From X23 sp050251575 (GTDB lineage Bacteria > Bacillota > Clostridia > SK-Y3): DNA of 31,133 bases. The notes under the pieces were generated by a model that worked only from the letters and a program-made list of their open reading frames with translations, was not told where the DNA came from and did no database searches. The translations under genes were made by a program, and so were the position numbers. The stretch is from the NCBI GenBank assembly GCA_050251575.1, contig JBFWMP010000017.1, positions 1 to 31,133 of the forward strand, read 5' to 3'. Shown piece by piece: positions 13,542 through 20,828 of this stretch (position 1 is its first letter; each line of letters opens with the position of its first letter).

Positions 13542-14522
13542 ATGAATAAAAAAGAAAGTCGTAAAGAACAAATGCTTGATTTTATTGAGGAAGAACAATG
13601 CTATGTTAAACCGGTGGATGATATTTTCGCAGAAAGTATCTTTCTAAGTGATAAAGCAACTAATTCTGAAGACTTAAAGAATGAGGAAATTGAAAAATAT
13701 GCAGAGTATATGAACAATAAGAAGATATTGAAGGTCCGCCCATCTGCTGCCGATAACCATGGAAATTTAATTGTTCCGCTACCTAAAAATATTACCGGAT
13801 TTATACCTAATGAAGAAGTAATTGGTAAACCATATAATACAAAAACTCGTTCTACCTTTATAGGTCGAGATTTTCATGTGCTTGTAACGAATATTGATAA
13901 AAAGACACATACTGTGTATTTATCCAGAGATAAAGCAAGAACCCATGTGAGGAATATCCTTAAAACAAAATTGAAACCAGGTACTACTGTAAGAGCTAAA
14001 GTTCAATTTGTTAATACTGTTAATCATAGGGTTTACATAGATATTGAGGGCTGCGGCATCCTCGGTTATGTACCAATCAGCGAATGGTCTCACGGGTATG
14101 TACTGAATCCAGAAAAAGATATACATGAAAATTCCGTTGTGAATGTTGAAATTATAAGATATATGCCGCCCCGTGGCACCAGAGGGGAAGTTTATATTTG
14201 CTCCAGGAAAAAAATAATGCCTGACCCTTGGATTGGAATTGAAGAACGTTACCCTAGAAATACCCTTATGGAAGTAATCGCTACCGATTTAAGACCCGAT
14301 AAATTTTATGCCCGCCTTGCAGGTCTTGAGTTGGATGTCTATTGTGAGTACCCCTCCCCTACTTCTTTTATCAATGAGGATGGCGAAGAAATTGGTACAC
14401 AATTGATAATTAAAAAAGGTCACACCTATTTAATACGTGTTTACAATTGTTCTGAAGACAAAAAAATTCTACGAGCAAGGCCAATTAGAGAAATTATTAA
14501 AGATGTGCAACATGGATTATAA
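13542..14522 (+). CDS. S1-domain RNA-binding protein
   Basis: A 326-aa protein with an acidic N-terminal arm (1-58) and about three OB/S1-like repeats: KVRPSAADNHGNLIVPLP to SRDKARTH (about 63-135), PGTTVRAKVQFVN to YICSRKK (146-224, the clearest copy, with GYVPISEWSHG), and TLMEVIATDLRPDKFYARLAG to the end (240-315, more divergent). S1 domains bind RNA or single-stranded nucleic acid. The start at 13542 has AAGGAGGAAGG upstream; an in-frame TTG at 13509 precedes the SD and is rejected. Middle gene of a three-gene operon. A role in mRNA handling or plasmid replication is possible but not shown. Confidence 0.8.
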   Translation: MNKKESRKEQMLDFIEEEQCYVKPVDDIFAESIFLSDKATNSEDLKNEEIEKYAEYMNNKKILKVRPSAADNHGNLIVPLPKNITGFIPNEEVIGKPYNTKTRSTFIGRDFHVLVTNIDKKTHTVYLSRDKARTHVRNILKTKLKPGTTVRAKVQFVNTVNHRVYIDIEGCGILGYVPISEWSHGYVLNPEKDIHENSVVNVEIIRYMPPRGTRGEVYICSRKKIMPDPWIGIEERYPRNTLMEVIATDLRPDKFYARLAGLELDVYCEYPSPTSFINEDGEEIGTQLIIKKGHTYLIRVYNCSEDKKILRARPIREIIKDVQHGL

Positions 14523-14537
14523 GGGCGGTGATTTTAA

Positions 14538-15569
14538 ATGGCTGCATCGCTAGATATAATGTCGTTATATACTGACACTCAAAGTTTGTTTGTATACAGC
14601 CCTTACAGCGATAAGATTTCAACAAAGACTTTAGCAAATAAAGATTCCTCGAAAGCAATAAAAACACTGAGCAAAGCTGAAGTGATGTATTTATACGACT
14701 CAAAAACGTTCACTGATAGTGATTTGCAATTGGCTAAAATAGTTGCAAAAAATATTTTTTGCACCGTGCCAATGCTGGTTAAATCATTAGCCCATTTCAC
14801 TAAATATAAGACTAAAAACAATACTATTGCTATTATGAATGAGTATGCTTCAGAAAGTGCCAGACAATTGTTAAGAGGACGATTAGATGTGTTAGTATCG
14901 GCAAACATCCTTAATAAATACTTTTTCCCTGTGAAGAAAATAAGAAATGGTGAAGAAGTAAGTGGAAATATGGGCTACTATTTGGTTAGCCCTCACGGTT
15001 ATAACTTTTTAAAAAGAATACTCAATTTTAATGATAACTATGATGAGTATCTTTCTATTACTCCGCTAGAGGATGTTTTTAAATACCTTACTACTTCTAC
15101 AATTTGTCAGGCTTTTTATGAAATTCCTGGTTTCATTGACTATAATATTGATATTCCTTTTTACTGCAAAACGCAGAAAAAGCTAACAAGAATTTATGGA
15201 GCAGTGACATTAGAAAAAGATGATTCCAAATATAAGATTATTGTTGAACCGGTAAAATTCAACTTTAACCAATTCCGGATAACACAGCAAGAATGGGAAA
15301 AATTTATCCACGAACATTTAGAAGTATTAAAAGCTTATTTAGATGGGCTCCTAGTAAAGCAAAAACAGTTTAGGGTGCTTATAGCTTGTGAAGACATTGA
15401 AGGTTTGCAAAATAGCGCTAAACTGATTTACCAGTATCTAAAGGATTATTTACCCTATATTTATTTTACGATGGATGCAATTGCTTTCAGTTATGGTGTA
15501 GATAAAACTTGTATTCAAATGAAGGAGAATGGCAACTTGATTCCTAAAGTTCTTGATATTCTTGTTTAA
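14538..15569 (+). CDS. winged-helix protein with unknown C-terminal domain
   Basis: A 343-aa protein. Residues about 48-160 look like a winged helix-turn-helix: LSKAEVMYLYDSKTFTDSDL, LVKSLAHFTKYK, SARQLLRGRLDVLVSANIL, then the wing GNMGYYLVSPHGYNFLKRI. The region from about 190 has strands and helices (IIVEPVKFNFNQFRI, FRVLIACEDIEGLQ) that could be a nuclease-like or sensing fold. The layout recalls plasmid replication-relaxation family proteins, which is only an analogy. It is the last gene of its operon, 15 bases after the S1 gene, before a terminator in which the next promoter is embedded. Confidence 0.65.
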   Translation: MAASLDIMSLYTDTQSLFVYSPYSDKISTKTLANKDSSKAIKTLSKAEVMYLYDSKTFTDSDLQLAKIVAKNIFCTVPMLVKSLAHFTKYKTKNNTIAIMNEYASESARQLLRGRLDVLVSANILNKYFFPVKKIRNGEEVSGNMGYYLVSPHGYNFLKRILNFNDNYDEYLSITPLEDVFKYLTTSTICQAFYEIPGFIDYNIDIPFYCKTQKKLTRIYGAVTLEKDDSKYKIIVEPVKFNFNQFRITQQEWEKFIHEHLEVLKAYLDGLLVKQKQFRVLIACEDIEGLQNSAKLIYQYLKDYLPYIYFTMDAIAFSYGVDKTCIQMKENGNLIPKVLDILV

Positions 15570-15575
15570 TAGGTA

Positions 15576-15604
15576 TTGCACCTTTGTCTATGATATGCTA
15601 TCAT
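15576..15604 (+). promoter_or_regulatory. promoter of leader B / ubiquitin-like operon
   Basis: TTGCAC (15576-15581), a 17-base spacer, and an extended -10 TGCTATCAT (TATCAT 15599-15604). It lies inside the terminator hairpin of the upstream gene. Confidence 0.65.
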
Positions 15605-15626
15605 TAATGACAAAGGTATTTTTTTT
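15580..15626 (+). terminator. terminator of the lipoprotein-S1-wHTH operon
   Basis: Stem ACCTTTGTC/GACAAAGGT with a 20-base loop, followed by A and eight T. Confidence 0.75.
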
Positions 15627-15648
15627 ATTAGGGTGTTAAGAATATGAA

Positions 15649-15687
15649 ACCCATCTGACCAAAGTCCCTGTATAGGGCAGATTATAA
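15649..15687 (+). repeat. 39-bp repeat, copy in leader B
   Basis: Exact match to the reverse complement of 10829-10867, while flanking sequence differs. Retention of this block only suggests it is the functional RNA core. Confidence 0.9.
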
Positions 15688-15708
15688 AACATGATAGTTA
15701 TGTGTGTA

Positions 15709-15735
15709 AAAGTCCATGTCAATGGGCTTTTTTTT
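15709..15735 (+). terminator. terminator of leader B
   Basis: 7-bp stem with one G-U, GTCA loop, eight T. It must be read through for expression of the genes downstream from this promoter. Confidence 0.75.
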
Positions 15736-15766
15736 ATTTTAAAATTCTATTTAAGGGGGAAGGTGT

Positions 15767-16012
15767 ATGCTGAATTTGAAAAAGTTCATTAACTCCTTGC
15801 AATGTGGTGATTTTCAGTGCAATAAAGGTGATCTGCTATTGGATAAAATTTGTGAAGCGGAAAGCTTTACAGATTTGCCACTGGACAACTTTGATGTAGA
15901 CGATATCTACGATGCTATGAATGGCGCACCTGCACTCATGCAAAAACTAGAGGATTTACATTACAAACTGATTGAAATTCCGCGAACAACTATTGTTCCG
16001 GATTTTTTTTAA
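15767..16012 (+). CDS. 81-aa small acidic protein, paralogue 1
   Basis: First gene of the long operon. Begins MLNLKKFINSLQCGDF, has an acidic middle (DLPLDNFDVDDIYDAMNG), a helix (ALMQKLEDLHYKLIEI) and ends VPDFF. The gene at 16612 encodes a longer version with the same start (LNLEKFIASLQ), a corresponding late helix (EVIQLLEEYQHKLDVV) and the ending CPDYF, so the two are paralogues. Two cysteines lie near 13 and 19. Function unknown; strict conservation of both ends suggests a binding role. SD AAGGGGGAAGG. Confidence 0.7.
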   Translation: MLNLKKFINSLQCGDFQCNKGDLLLDKICEAESFTDLPLDNFDVDDIYDAMNGAPALMQKLEDLHYKLIEIPRTTIVPDFF

Positions 16013-16027
16013 TTCGGAGGAAAGTAT

Positions 16028-16621
16028 ATGAATAAGCGAAAATATGTACAGAATCTTTATCATGAGTATGCTTATTTGCATAAATTACTTAATGTTATTC
16101 TCGTTAAAATTGCTGCACTGGAAAACCGGGAAAGAGCAGGAAAATTTCTTATGCATCAATCATTGGATGAACCTGTCGAGAACATTTTAATCGATTGTTT
16201 TCGGGTAATTGCTTCCGGTACCCGTGTTTACTATAACAGTCGCCTGCATAATTTTCCTCTTGAAGATAAAGGATTAGACATTGTAGTCCTTAAATCAAAG
16301 GTAATTGAGCAGGCTTTTAGTTTGGTAAATATACTGGAACAAAACACTGATACAATTTCTCAGGATGTTTGCAATGCTCTTAAAAGTTCAATTAGATGTG
16401 GCTTAGATTGGTTATATGCCAGCCACGACCACTACGGCGACTGTATGGAGCCGGAACTGCGTTGTAACAAAGAAGGTTTAGTGAACCGAGTGTATATTAA
16501 AGTTTACTCGGTTTATAACGCTGATGAGATGCTTTGGTGCATATGTAGTTTTCTGCGATTTCTTAAAAAAGGTGTTAAGGAAGCTAATATTCAATTAAAG
16601 GGGGAAGGTATATGTCATTAA
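16028..16621 (+). CDS. 197-aa member of a four-copy paralogue family (copy 1)
   Basis: Helical protein. Shared family signs are a Cys-x-x-(V/A)-(I/L)-x-x-G-x-R-x-Y segment (CFRVIASGTRVYY, about 58-70) and, near the C-terminus, a basic/asparagine pair before a strand (GLVNRVYIKVYSV, about 151-163) followed by a helix (LWCICSFLRFLKKGVKEA). Several histidines and cysteines lie between (ASHDHYGDCMEPELRC), which could bind metal, but only some are shared. It follows the 81-aa gene by 15 bases and its last codons overlap the next start. Not recognised as any known family; it belongs to the ubiquitin-like operon. Confidence 0.75.
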   Translation: MNKRKYVQNLYHEYAYLHKLLNVILVKIAALENRERAGKFLMHQSLDEPVENILIDCFRVIASGTRVYYNSRLHNFPLEDKGLDIVVLKSKVIEQAFSLVNILEQNTDTISQDVCNALKSSIRCGLDWLYASHDHYGDCMEPELRCNKEGLVNRVYIKVYSVYNADEMLWCICSFLRFLKKGVKEANIQLKGEGICH

Positions 16622-16926
16622 ATCTTGAGAAGTTTATTGCTTCTCTCCAGAAAAGAAGGGTTAGAAAAAAGGATAAAGATAGTGCAGCTAAAAACAACTT
16701 AGAACTCACTTGCGAACAAATTGATATGTTGATTAATTTGGAAGAATATCTCTCACAGAAGGCACATATCTCTGAAATAGACTTTTCAAAGATATCTTTT
16801 GAAGTTATACAACTTTTAGAGGAATATCAACATAAGCTGGATGTTGTTTTTCCAGATGAGTATGTGGCTATCAACCAAAAGCTAAATGGTTTGCAGAGAG
16901 TTTCATCTTGTCCTGACTATTTTTAA
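16612..16926 (+). CDS. 104-aa small protein, paralogue 2
   Basis: Related to the 81-aa protein at the start of the operon: same N-terminal LNLEKFIASLQ and C-terminal CPDYF, with a basic insert (RRVRKKDKDSAAKN) and a second helix in between. The start overlaps the end of the preceding gene and uses the SD AAGGGGGAAGG. Together with the following 210-aa gene it repeats the small-large order of the first two genes, as if the pair had been duplicated. Confidence 0.7.
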   Translation: MSLNLEKFIASLQKRRVRKKDKDSAAKNNLELTCEQIDMLINLEEYLSQKAHISEIDFSKISFEVIQLLEEYQHKLDVVFPDEYVAINQKLNGLQRVSSCPDYF

Positions 16927-16942
16927 AAAGGGGTGACGGTAT

Positions 16943-17575
16943 ATGTCATTGTTAAGCCGTGTAAACACATATGCATTTCGGCTTTGTAAGGAAAGTTTTG
17001 AAAAAAATCCTGTTTTAGCAGAGAAAATTATATCTCTGTTCAATGAGGTACCGATTGACTTGGATGAAGACACTTATGATGACCTGGCGGAGTTTATGTA
17101 TAATCAATACTTTTCTATTCTTGAGCTTATTACTCCATATCTGCTTGCTTGTGATAACAAATTGGATAATTGGTGTACTGGGGATGAAGGGGTTATGCTT
17201 TTAATCATTACCCATCCGTATATTTATGACAGCGAAAAAATCAATACAGATATTCAAAAAATGCCTTCTAAATATGCAAAATCTTTTGTTAATCAGTTCA
17301 AGCACTATTACAAACTTGCATATAATTATATGGAAAGTAAGATATGGTATTGCAATGAGTATTTAGATGCAGAATATAAAGCGGCTCGAGACGGAATAGA
17401 TAATAGAATCTTATTGTATATGCATCAAGACTGCTTCGACATCGATAAGAGTATTGAATCCTTGTATTGCTTCTATAAGTTTGCTGAGTGCTTGGAAAGA
17501 GCCATTAAAATTGCAGAAAGAGAGATTGGTTATGTCGTTACTTTTAAATCAAAAAAATATCGTAAGCAATCTTAA
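16943..17575 (+). CDS. 210-aa member of the paralogue family (copy 2)
   Basis: The most divergent of the four. The C-terminal half matches the family: CNEYLDAEYKAARDGIDNRILLYMHQD then a helix SLYCFYKFAECLERAIKIAE, corresponding to GIPNRIYMRWH and FAKRLKEGC in copy 4. The N-terminal half is longer, helical and acidic (VPIDLDEDTYDDLAEFMY). The family GxRxY segment is replaced by THPYIYDSE. SD is the conserved AAGGGGTGACGGTATATG. Its end overlaps the next gene by 44 bases. Function unknown. Confidence 0.7.
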   Translation: MSLLSRVNTYAFRLCKESFEKNPVLAEKIISLFNEVPIDLDEDTYDDLAEFMYNQYFSILELITPYLLACDNKLDNWCTGDEGVMLLIITHPYIYDSEKINTDIQKMPSKYAKSFVNQFKHYYKLAYNYMESKIWYCNEYLDAEYKAARDGIDNRILLYMHQDCFDIDKSIESLYCFYKFAECLERAIKIAEREIGYVVTFKSKKYRKQS

Positions 17576-18113
17576 AATGTTAAAACGTGTCTCCTCCCTC
17601 CCGCGCTGTTACAAGCGATATCTGAAGCTTTTACAGCTCTCAGGTGATCACGGGACAAAGTTACAAGATTGGGATGGATACGTTTTTTTCAACTGTATAC
17701 GTGCGTTAATTCCGGGCATGAGATATTATTGGAGCAATCACAGATGGAACTATCATGGTTCTCAAGGATTAGAAACTACTACGCTTAAACATAAGTCAAT
17801 TAAAAAATTCTATACACTCGGAAAGCAAATTAAAGCGTTTAATAATGAAGCAGCATTAAAAGAGTTTAGACGAATAGTGATTTACGTTGATAACCCTATT
17901 GATGAGCTTTGTGAAAATAATGAATGCATCTTTGTAGAAAGCAGAAAAGATAAGGATGATGTCATTAATCGGCTTTATATCGAATGGCATAGTCCCACAG
18001 AAGAGTTCTGCGATATATTTGATAAGTTTGATGAATATATTAAGCGGCTTGAAAAAGGGTGTGTGGAACTGCAAAGGGTGATTGATAAGTGTAAAGGGGT
18101 GTCGTCATGCTGA
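17532..18113 (+). CDS. 193-aa member of the paralogue family (copy 3)
   Basis: Starts MSLLLNQKNIVSN, like the MSLL start of copy 2; I chose ATG 17532 because upstream in-frame starts lie deep in the previous gene. Family signs: CIRALIPGMRYYWSNHRW (about 53-70), and DVINRLYIEWHSP (about 151-163) followed by a helix FDEYIKRLEKGCVELQRV. It has cysteines near its middle (DELCENNECIF) as in copies 1 and 4. The stop overlaps the ATG of copy 4 (ATGCTGA). Function unknown. Confidence 0.7.
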   Translation: MSLLLNQKNIVSNLKMLKRVSSLPRCYKRYLKLLQLSGDHGTKLQDWDGYVFFNCIRALIPGMRYYWSNHRWNYHGSQGLETTTLKHKSIKKFYTLGKQIKAFNNEAALKEFRRIVIYVDNPIDELCENNECIFVESRKDKDDVINRLYIEWHSPTEEFCDIFDKFDEYIKRLEKGCVELQRVIDKCKGVSSC

Positions 18114-18661
18114 GCAATGAAACAATTGAAAATCTGATAATGATTAAAAAAGTGTCTGTGACCCATGCAAAAAAGAAACTGGACAAACTCATCAAAAGAA
18201 GCGATCTGCTACATGTCACTTGGCAGGGTGACGTTTGGGGGCTATGTATGAAAGCTCTGTTTTCAGGTATAAGATTCTACTGTTTTGAAGAAGGAACTGA
18301 CGGATATGGCCAATGTATGGAGTCTTGTATCGTCAAGAATGCCGATATAAGAAAGTTTTATATACTCTATAACAAAATAAAGAAAACAGGTGCCAAAGAA
18401 GCGGTGAGACAAGCTGAATATCAGCGAAAATATGTTATTGAAGCGATTCAAAATTTTGCTGATAAGAACTGGGATTGTGTCGGCTGCTTGTGTGTAGCGA
18501 AAGACGGCATTCCAAATAGAATCTATATGCGTTGGCATGTATTCAATGAGAGCTACTTAAGTGTCCTGAAGCATTTTATTGAGTTTGCAAAAAGATTGAA
18601 GGAAGGATGCACAACTCTTGAACAGATACTTAAATCAAATATTAAGGGGGATGGCATATGA
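18107..18661 (+). CDS. 184-aa member of the paralogue family (copy 4)
   Basis: Closest to copy 3: GDVWGLCMKALFSGIRFY (about 42-59), a mid region with CVGCLCVAKDGIPNRIYMRWH (about 123-143), and the final helix EFAKRLKEGCTTLEQIL. The CxxCxC cluster is a possible metal or redox site, though it is not kept in all copies. Its stop overlaps the start of the E2-like gene (ATGA), which ties the paralogue family to the ubiquitin-like cassette in translation. They may be substrates, adaptors or targets of that cassette (inference). Confidence 0.75.
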   Translation: MLSNETIENLIMIKKVSVTHAKKKLDKLIKRSDLLHVTWQGDVWGLCMKALFSGIRFYCFEEGTDGYGQCMESCIVKNADIRKFYILYNKIKKTGAKEAVRQAEYQRKYVIEAIQNFADKNWDCVGCLCVAKDGIPNRIYMRWHVFNESYLSVLKHFIEFAKRLKEGCTTLEQILKSNIKGDGI

Positions 18662-19323
18662 GTAATAATGTACAACTGATACTGGAGTTAGGGAACAATT
18701 TTATCAATGTAGTGGATCCAAGGAAAGGGTCGGTTAAACCTATCGAACCAGATTCCTTATTGTCTCTTCTTTCTCTCTCCAATGAGAAAGTGAAAACCCG
18801 CATCGGGAAATTGCCCCGCAATACACTCGATGTTACATTTGAGCAACCGGGTGACATGAAAAAACTGCTTATGTTTGTACCTAAAGGCAGATTCAACATG
18901 AAAGCTTTGAATCCTGATAAGGAGTATAAAGATATCGAGCATCCTGCAATGTTGGTTCTCTTTGAGCTAAAGGACAAAACGATTGTTAATACTTATATCG
19001 CTGTCTTAAAGGATATAAACTCTATGGAAGAGATAAAGGATAATACACCTGTATATCACTGGCCATATGTTCATGTGAGTCGTTTTCATGTGTGCTGGGG
19101 TAATACGGTGTTACCACCCATTGAATCCCTCCACCAGCTCGGCAGTATTCCTTATTTGTTTTTAGATAGTTATCACGTATTAAATCATTACGGTACTGCA
19201 CAGCTATCCAATATGGCAATGCCGGAACTTCTTGCAGCGTTAGAAACAAAAACTATTGCACTTGATGATTGCTTAAAACCTGCAGATTTGGCATATGAGA
19301 AGTTTGTAGCAACATATATGTAA
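18658..19323 (+). CDS. Prok-E2 family D / PRTRC protein B-like protein
   Basis: A 221-aa protein. The N-terminal half has repeated strands (VQLILELG, LMFVPKGRFNM, AMLVLFEL, NTYIAVLKD), then YHWPYVHVSRFHVCWGNTVLPP (residues 133-154) and a helical end with PYLFLDSYHVLNHYG. The WPYVH...VCWGN...LPPI block is what I know from PRTRC protein B, classed as a prokaryotic E2-like fold (family D). Cys146 in the HVCWGN segment is the best candidate if a thioester is formed; the only other cysteine is 205. It precedes JAB and E1-like genes in one operon, as expected of a ubiquitin-like conjugation module. The family call is by motif reading. Confidence 0.7.
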   Translation: MSNNVQLILELGNNFINVVDPRKGSVKPIEPDSLLSLLSLSNEKVKTRIGKLPRNTLDVTFEQPGDMKKLLMFVPKGRFNMKALNPDKEYKDIEHPAMLVLFELKDKTIVNTYIAVLKDINSMEEIKDNTPVYHWPYVHVSRFHVCWGNTVLPPIESLHQLGSIPYLFLDSYHVLNHYGTAQLSNMAMPELLAALETKTIALDDCLKPADLAYEKFVATYM

Positions 19324-19553
19324 TTTTTATATATGCTCCTATTTTTCTTTTTAAGGAGGTGTTTTGTTAGTCCTGTTGTGTTAGATGTTTAAACAATACT
19401 TTAAAGGGGTGACGGTATATGAAAAGTAATTACAGTGAGTCTATTTTGAACTTTCTTTAAAACCTTATGCCATTAAGATTTGTTATATGGTTATAGGTTT
19501 CCAATTTTACTGAATGAAGGTAATATTAAAAAATTTTTAAGGGGGAAGGAAAT
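19324..19553 (+). other. gap inside the cassette with a 13-aa frame
   Basis: 230 bases between the E2-like and JAB genes without a normal gene. It holds two ribosome binding sites, including an intact AAGGGGTGACGGTATATG (about 19402-19422) that opens a frame of only 13 codons (MKSNYSESILNFL). Protein-like stretches in another frame (LLYGYRFPILLNEGN, about 19478-19520) are interrupted by stops, so this is probably a decayed small gene, or a leader peptide for the JAB gene. Confidence 0.5.
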
Positions 19554-20828
19554 ATGTTTAAAGAAGATAATGATACTATGTCCATTTTTGAGGTGTTTGG
19601 GAACAAGATTCCCGATAATTTTAAGAAGGTATTGGAAGTTAAAAAGGAAGAAAAGAAAGTGGTTGCAAAGAAAAAACAAACCACTGTCGGCGGGAAATCT
19701 AATTCATCTAGTACTCCTACGAAGTCTAAGGAAGAAACAACCTTTATAAAGCTACCGACTAAAGTATGCTATGCAAGGTTGACGATGGAGTTAACGGAAA
19801 ATGAATTTGAACCTGCTTTACTAAGTGAGGCAAAACGTCAATATCGTGAGCAACAGAAAAAAGATGCGAAAAATGATAAAAAGAAAGATAGTAATGAAAC
19901 TGAAGATACTACTGATGATAGTATTCAGATGTTGGATATGGATGAGCTTCAAAGCGATACGGATGAGACGAGAGTTTCTCTTGAGCATATTCGACAACTA
20001 TTGGAAAGAGATTTCCCTGAATTGTCTAAGGAACGTACTAAGATGGATTATAGGGAATCCGATAATCTTATAGTGCCGATTGTTTATTCGGGAGCCAAAG
20101 GTGCTCCCCTCTCCCCTCCTCCTAATACGATGGCAAAAGGATTTTACTGGAGGCTGAAGGATATCGTAGACAACAAAAAGCCTATTAATATTGTGGCTTC
20201 CAGAGATGGTCAGCTATATGAAGTTCGTGAGGAACCAGGGTTAGGAATATTTGTTGCAAAGGTAAATAACATATCCGAACTTGATCTCCTCCATGAAGGG
20301 TTTTGGTCTTATATAAACCGTATCCCATTCTCCATACTTCAACAAATCATTACTTTCTTTCGTGATGTTGCTGCTAAAAATGATAAGTATGAAGCAATGG
20401 TACAAATCTTCTTTGATATCGAAAAGAAGGAGTATTTTGTAGTAGTTCCCGAGCAGCAAGTAACCCCTATATCGGTGAATTATTTCTGCAAAACAAACAT
20501 TCCTCATGCTGAGCTTATCATTACTATCCATAGCCATCCTAGTTTCGTAGCCCGTTTTTCTTATATTGATGATGCAGATGAGGTGCGAACCGGTCTATAT
20601 GGAGTTATCGGGTATGTAGATAAATATGTACCTGATATTCTTATTAGGATGAGCTGCGGTGGTAAATATGTTGAATTGCCTACTGAACAAATCTTTGAAT
20701 TTCCAAAGGATCTTGACGTAATTGAAAATATTACTTATCCACCAGAATGGCATAAATCTATTTGCTTTATAGAAAGCAATTTAAGGGGTGATATGAAATA
20801 TGAGCAATTCGATAAAGATAAACTATGA
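19554..20828 (+). CDS. ubiquitin-like domain fused to JAB/JAMM peptidase (PRTRC A-like)
   Basis: A 424-aa protein. Residues 1-62 are a lysine-rich arm. Residues about 63-183 look like a Prok_Ub/PRTRC protein C-like ubiquitin fold: LPTKVCYARLTMEL, a charged insert (about 93-135), then VSLEHIRQLLERDFPEL (as in SPEEVR..YPEL) and DNLIVPIVYSGAKG (as in the terminal G(T/A)KG of protein C). A proline-rich linker follows. Residues about 195-385 are the JAB domain, with Glu280, HSH at 326-328, Ser336 and Asp339 in correct JAMM spacing (HxH-x7-SxxD), so zinc peptidase activity is expected. JAB enzymes cleave ubiquitin-like tags from partners. Fusion to its own UBL suggests self-processing or self-regulation. 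The stop overlaps the E1-like start. Confidence 0.75.
   Translation: MFKEDNDTMSIFEVFGNKIPDNFKKVLEVKKEEKKVVAKKKQTTVGGKSNSSSTPTKSKEETTFIKLPTKVCYARLTMELTENEFEPALLSEAKRQYREQQKKDAKNDKKKDSNETEDTTDDSIQMLDMDELQSDTDETRVSLEHIRQLLERDFPELSKERTKMDYRESDNLIVPIVYSGAKGAPLSPPPNTMAKGFYWRLKDIVDNKKPINIVASRDGQLYEVREEPGLGIFVAKVNNISELDLLHEGFWSYINRIPFSILQQIITFFRDVAAKNDKYEAMVQIFFDIEKKEYFVVVPEQQVTPISVNYFCKTNIPHAELIITIHSHPSFVARFSYIDDADEVRTGLYGVIGYVDKYVPDILIRMSCGGKYVELPTEQIFEFPKDLDVIENITYPPEWHKSICFIESNLRGDMKYEQFDKDKL

Larger units (their letters stand above)
15611..15735 (+). ncRNA. leader RNA B with terminator
   Basis: About 125 bases, no coding frame. After a U-run and AGGGT (able to pair with ACCC) comes the 39-base block shared with leader A, with ATCTG/CAGAT closing an asymmetric loop (ACCAAAGT) and a CCCT-GTAT-AGGG hairpin. 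It ends with a terminator (AGTCCAT/ATGGGCT, 15711-15728, then T8). The first gene of the long operon starts 32 bases later, so an attenuator or riboswitch-like leader for that operon is the natural reading. Confidence 0.65.

Noticed and set aside
19480..19749. 89-codon plus-strand frame
   Set aside because: Its second half is the JAB gene in another frame. The first part reads as protein-like, but upstream stops suggest decay, so it is noted only under the gap.
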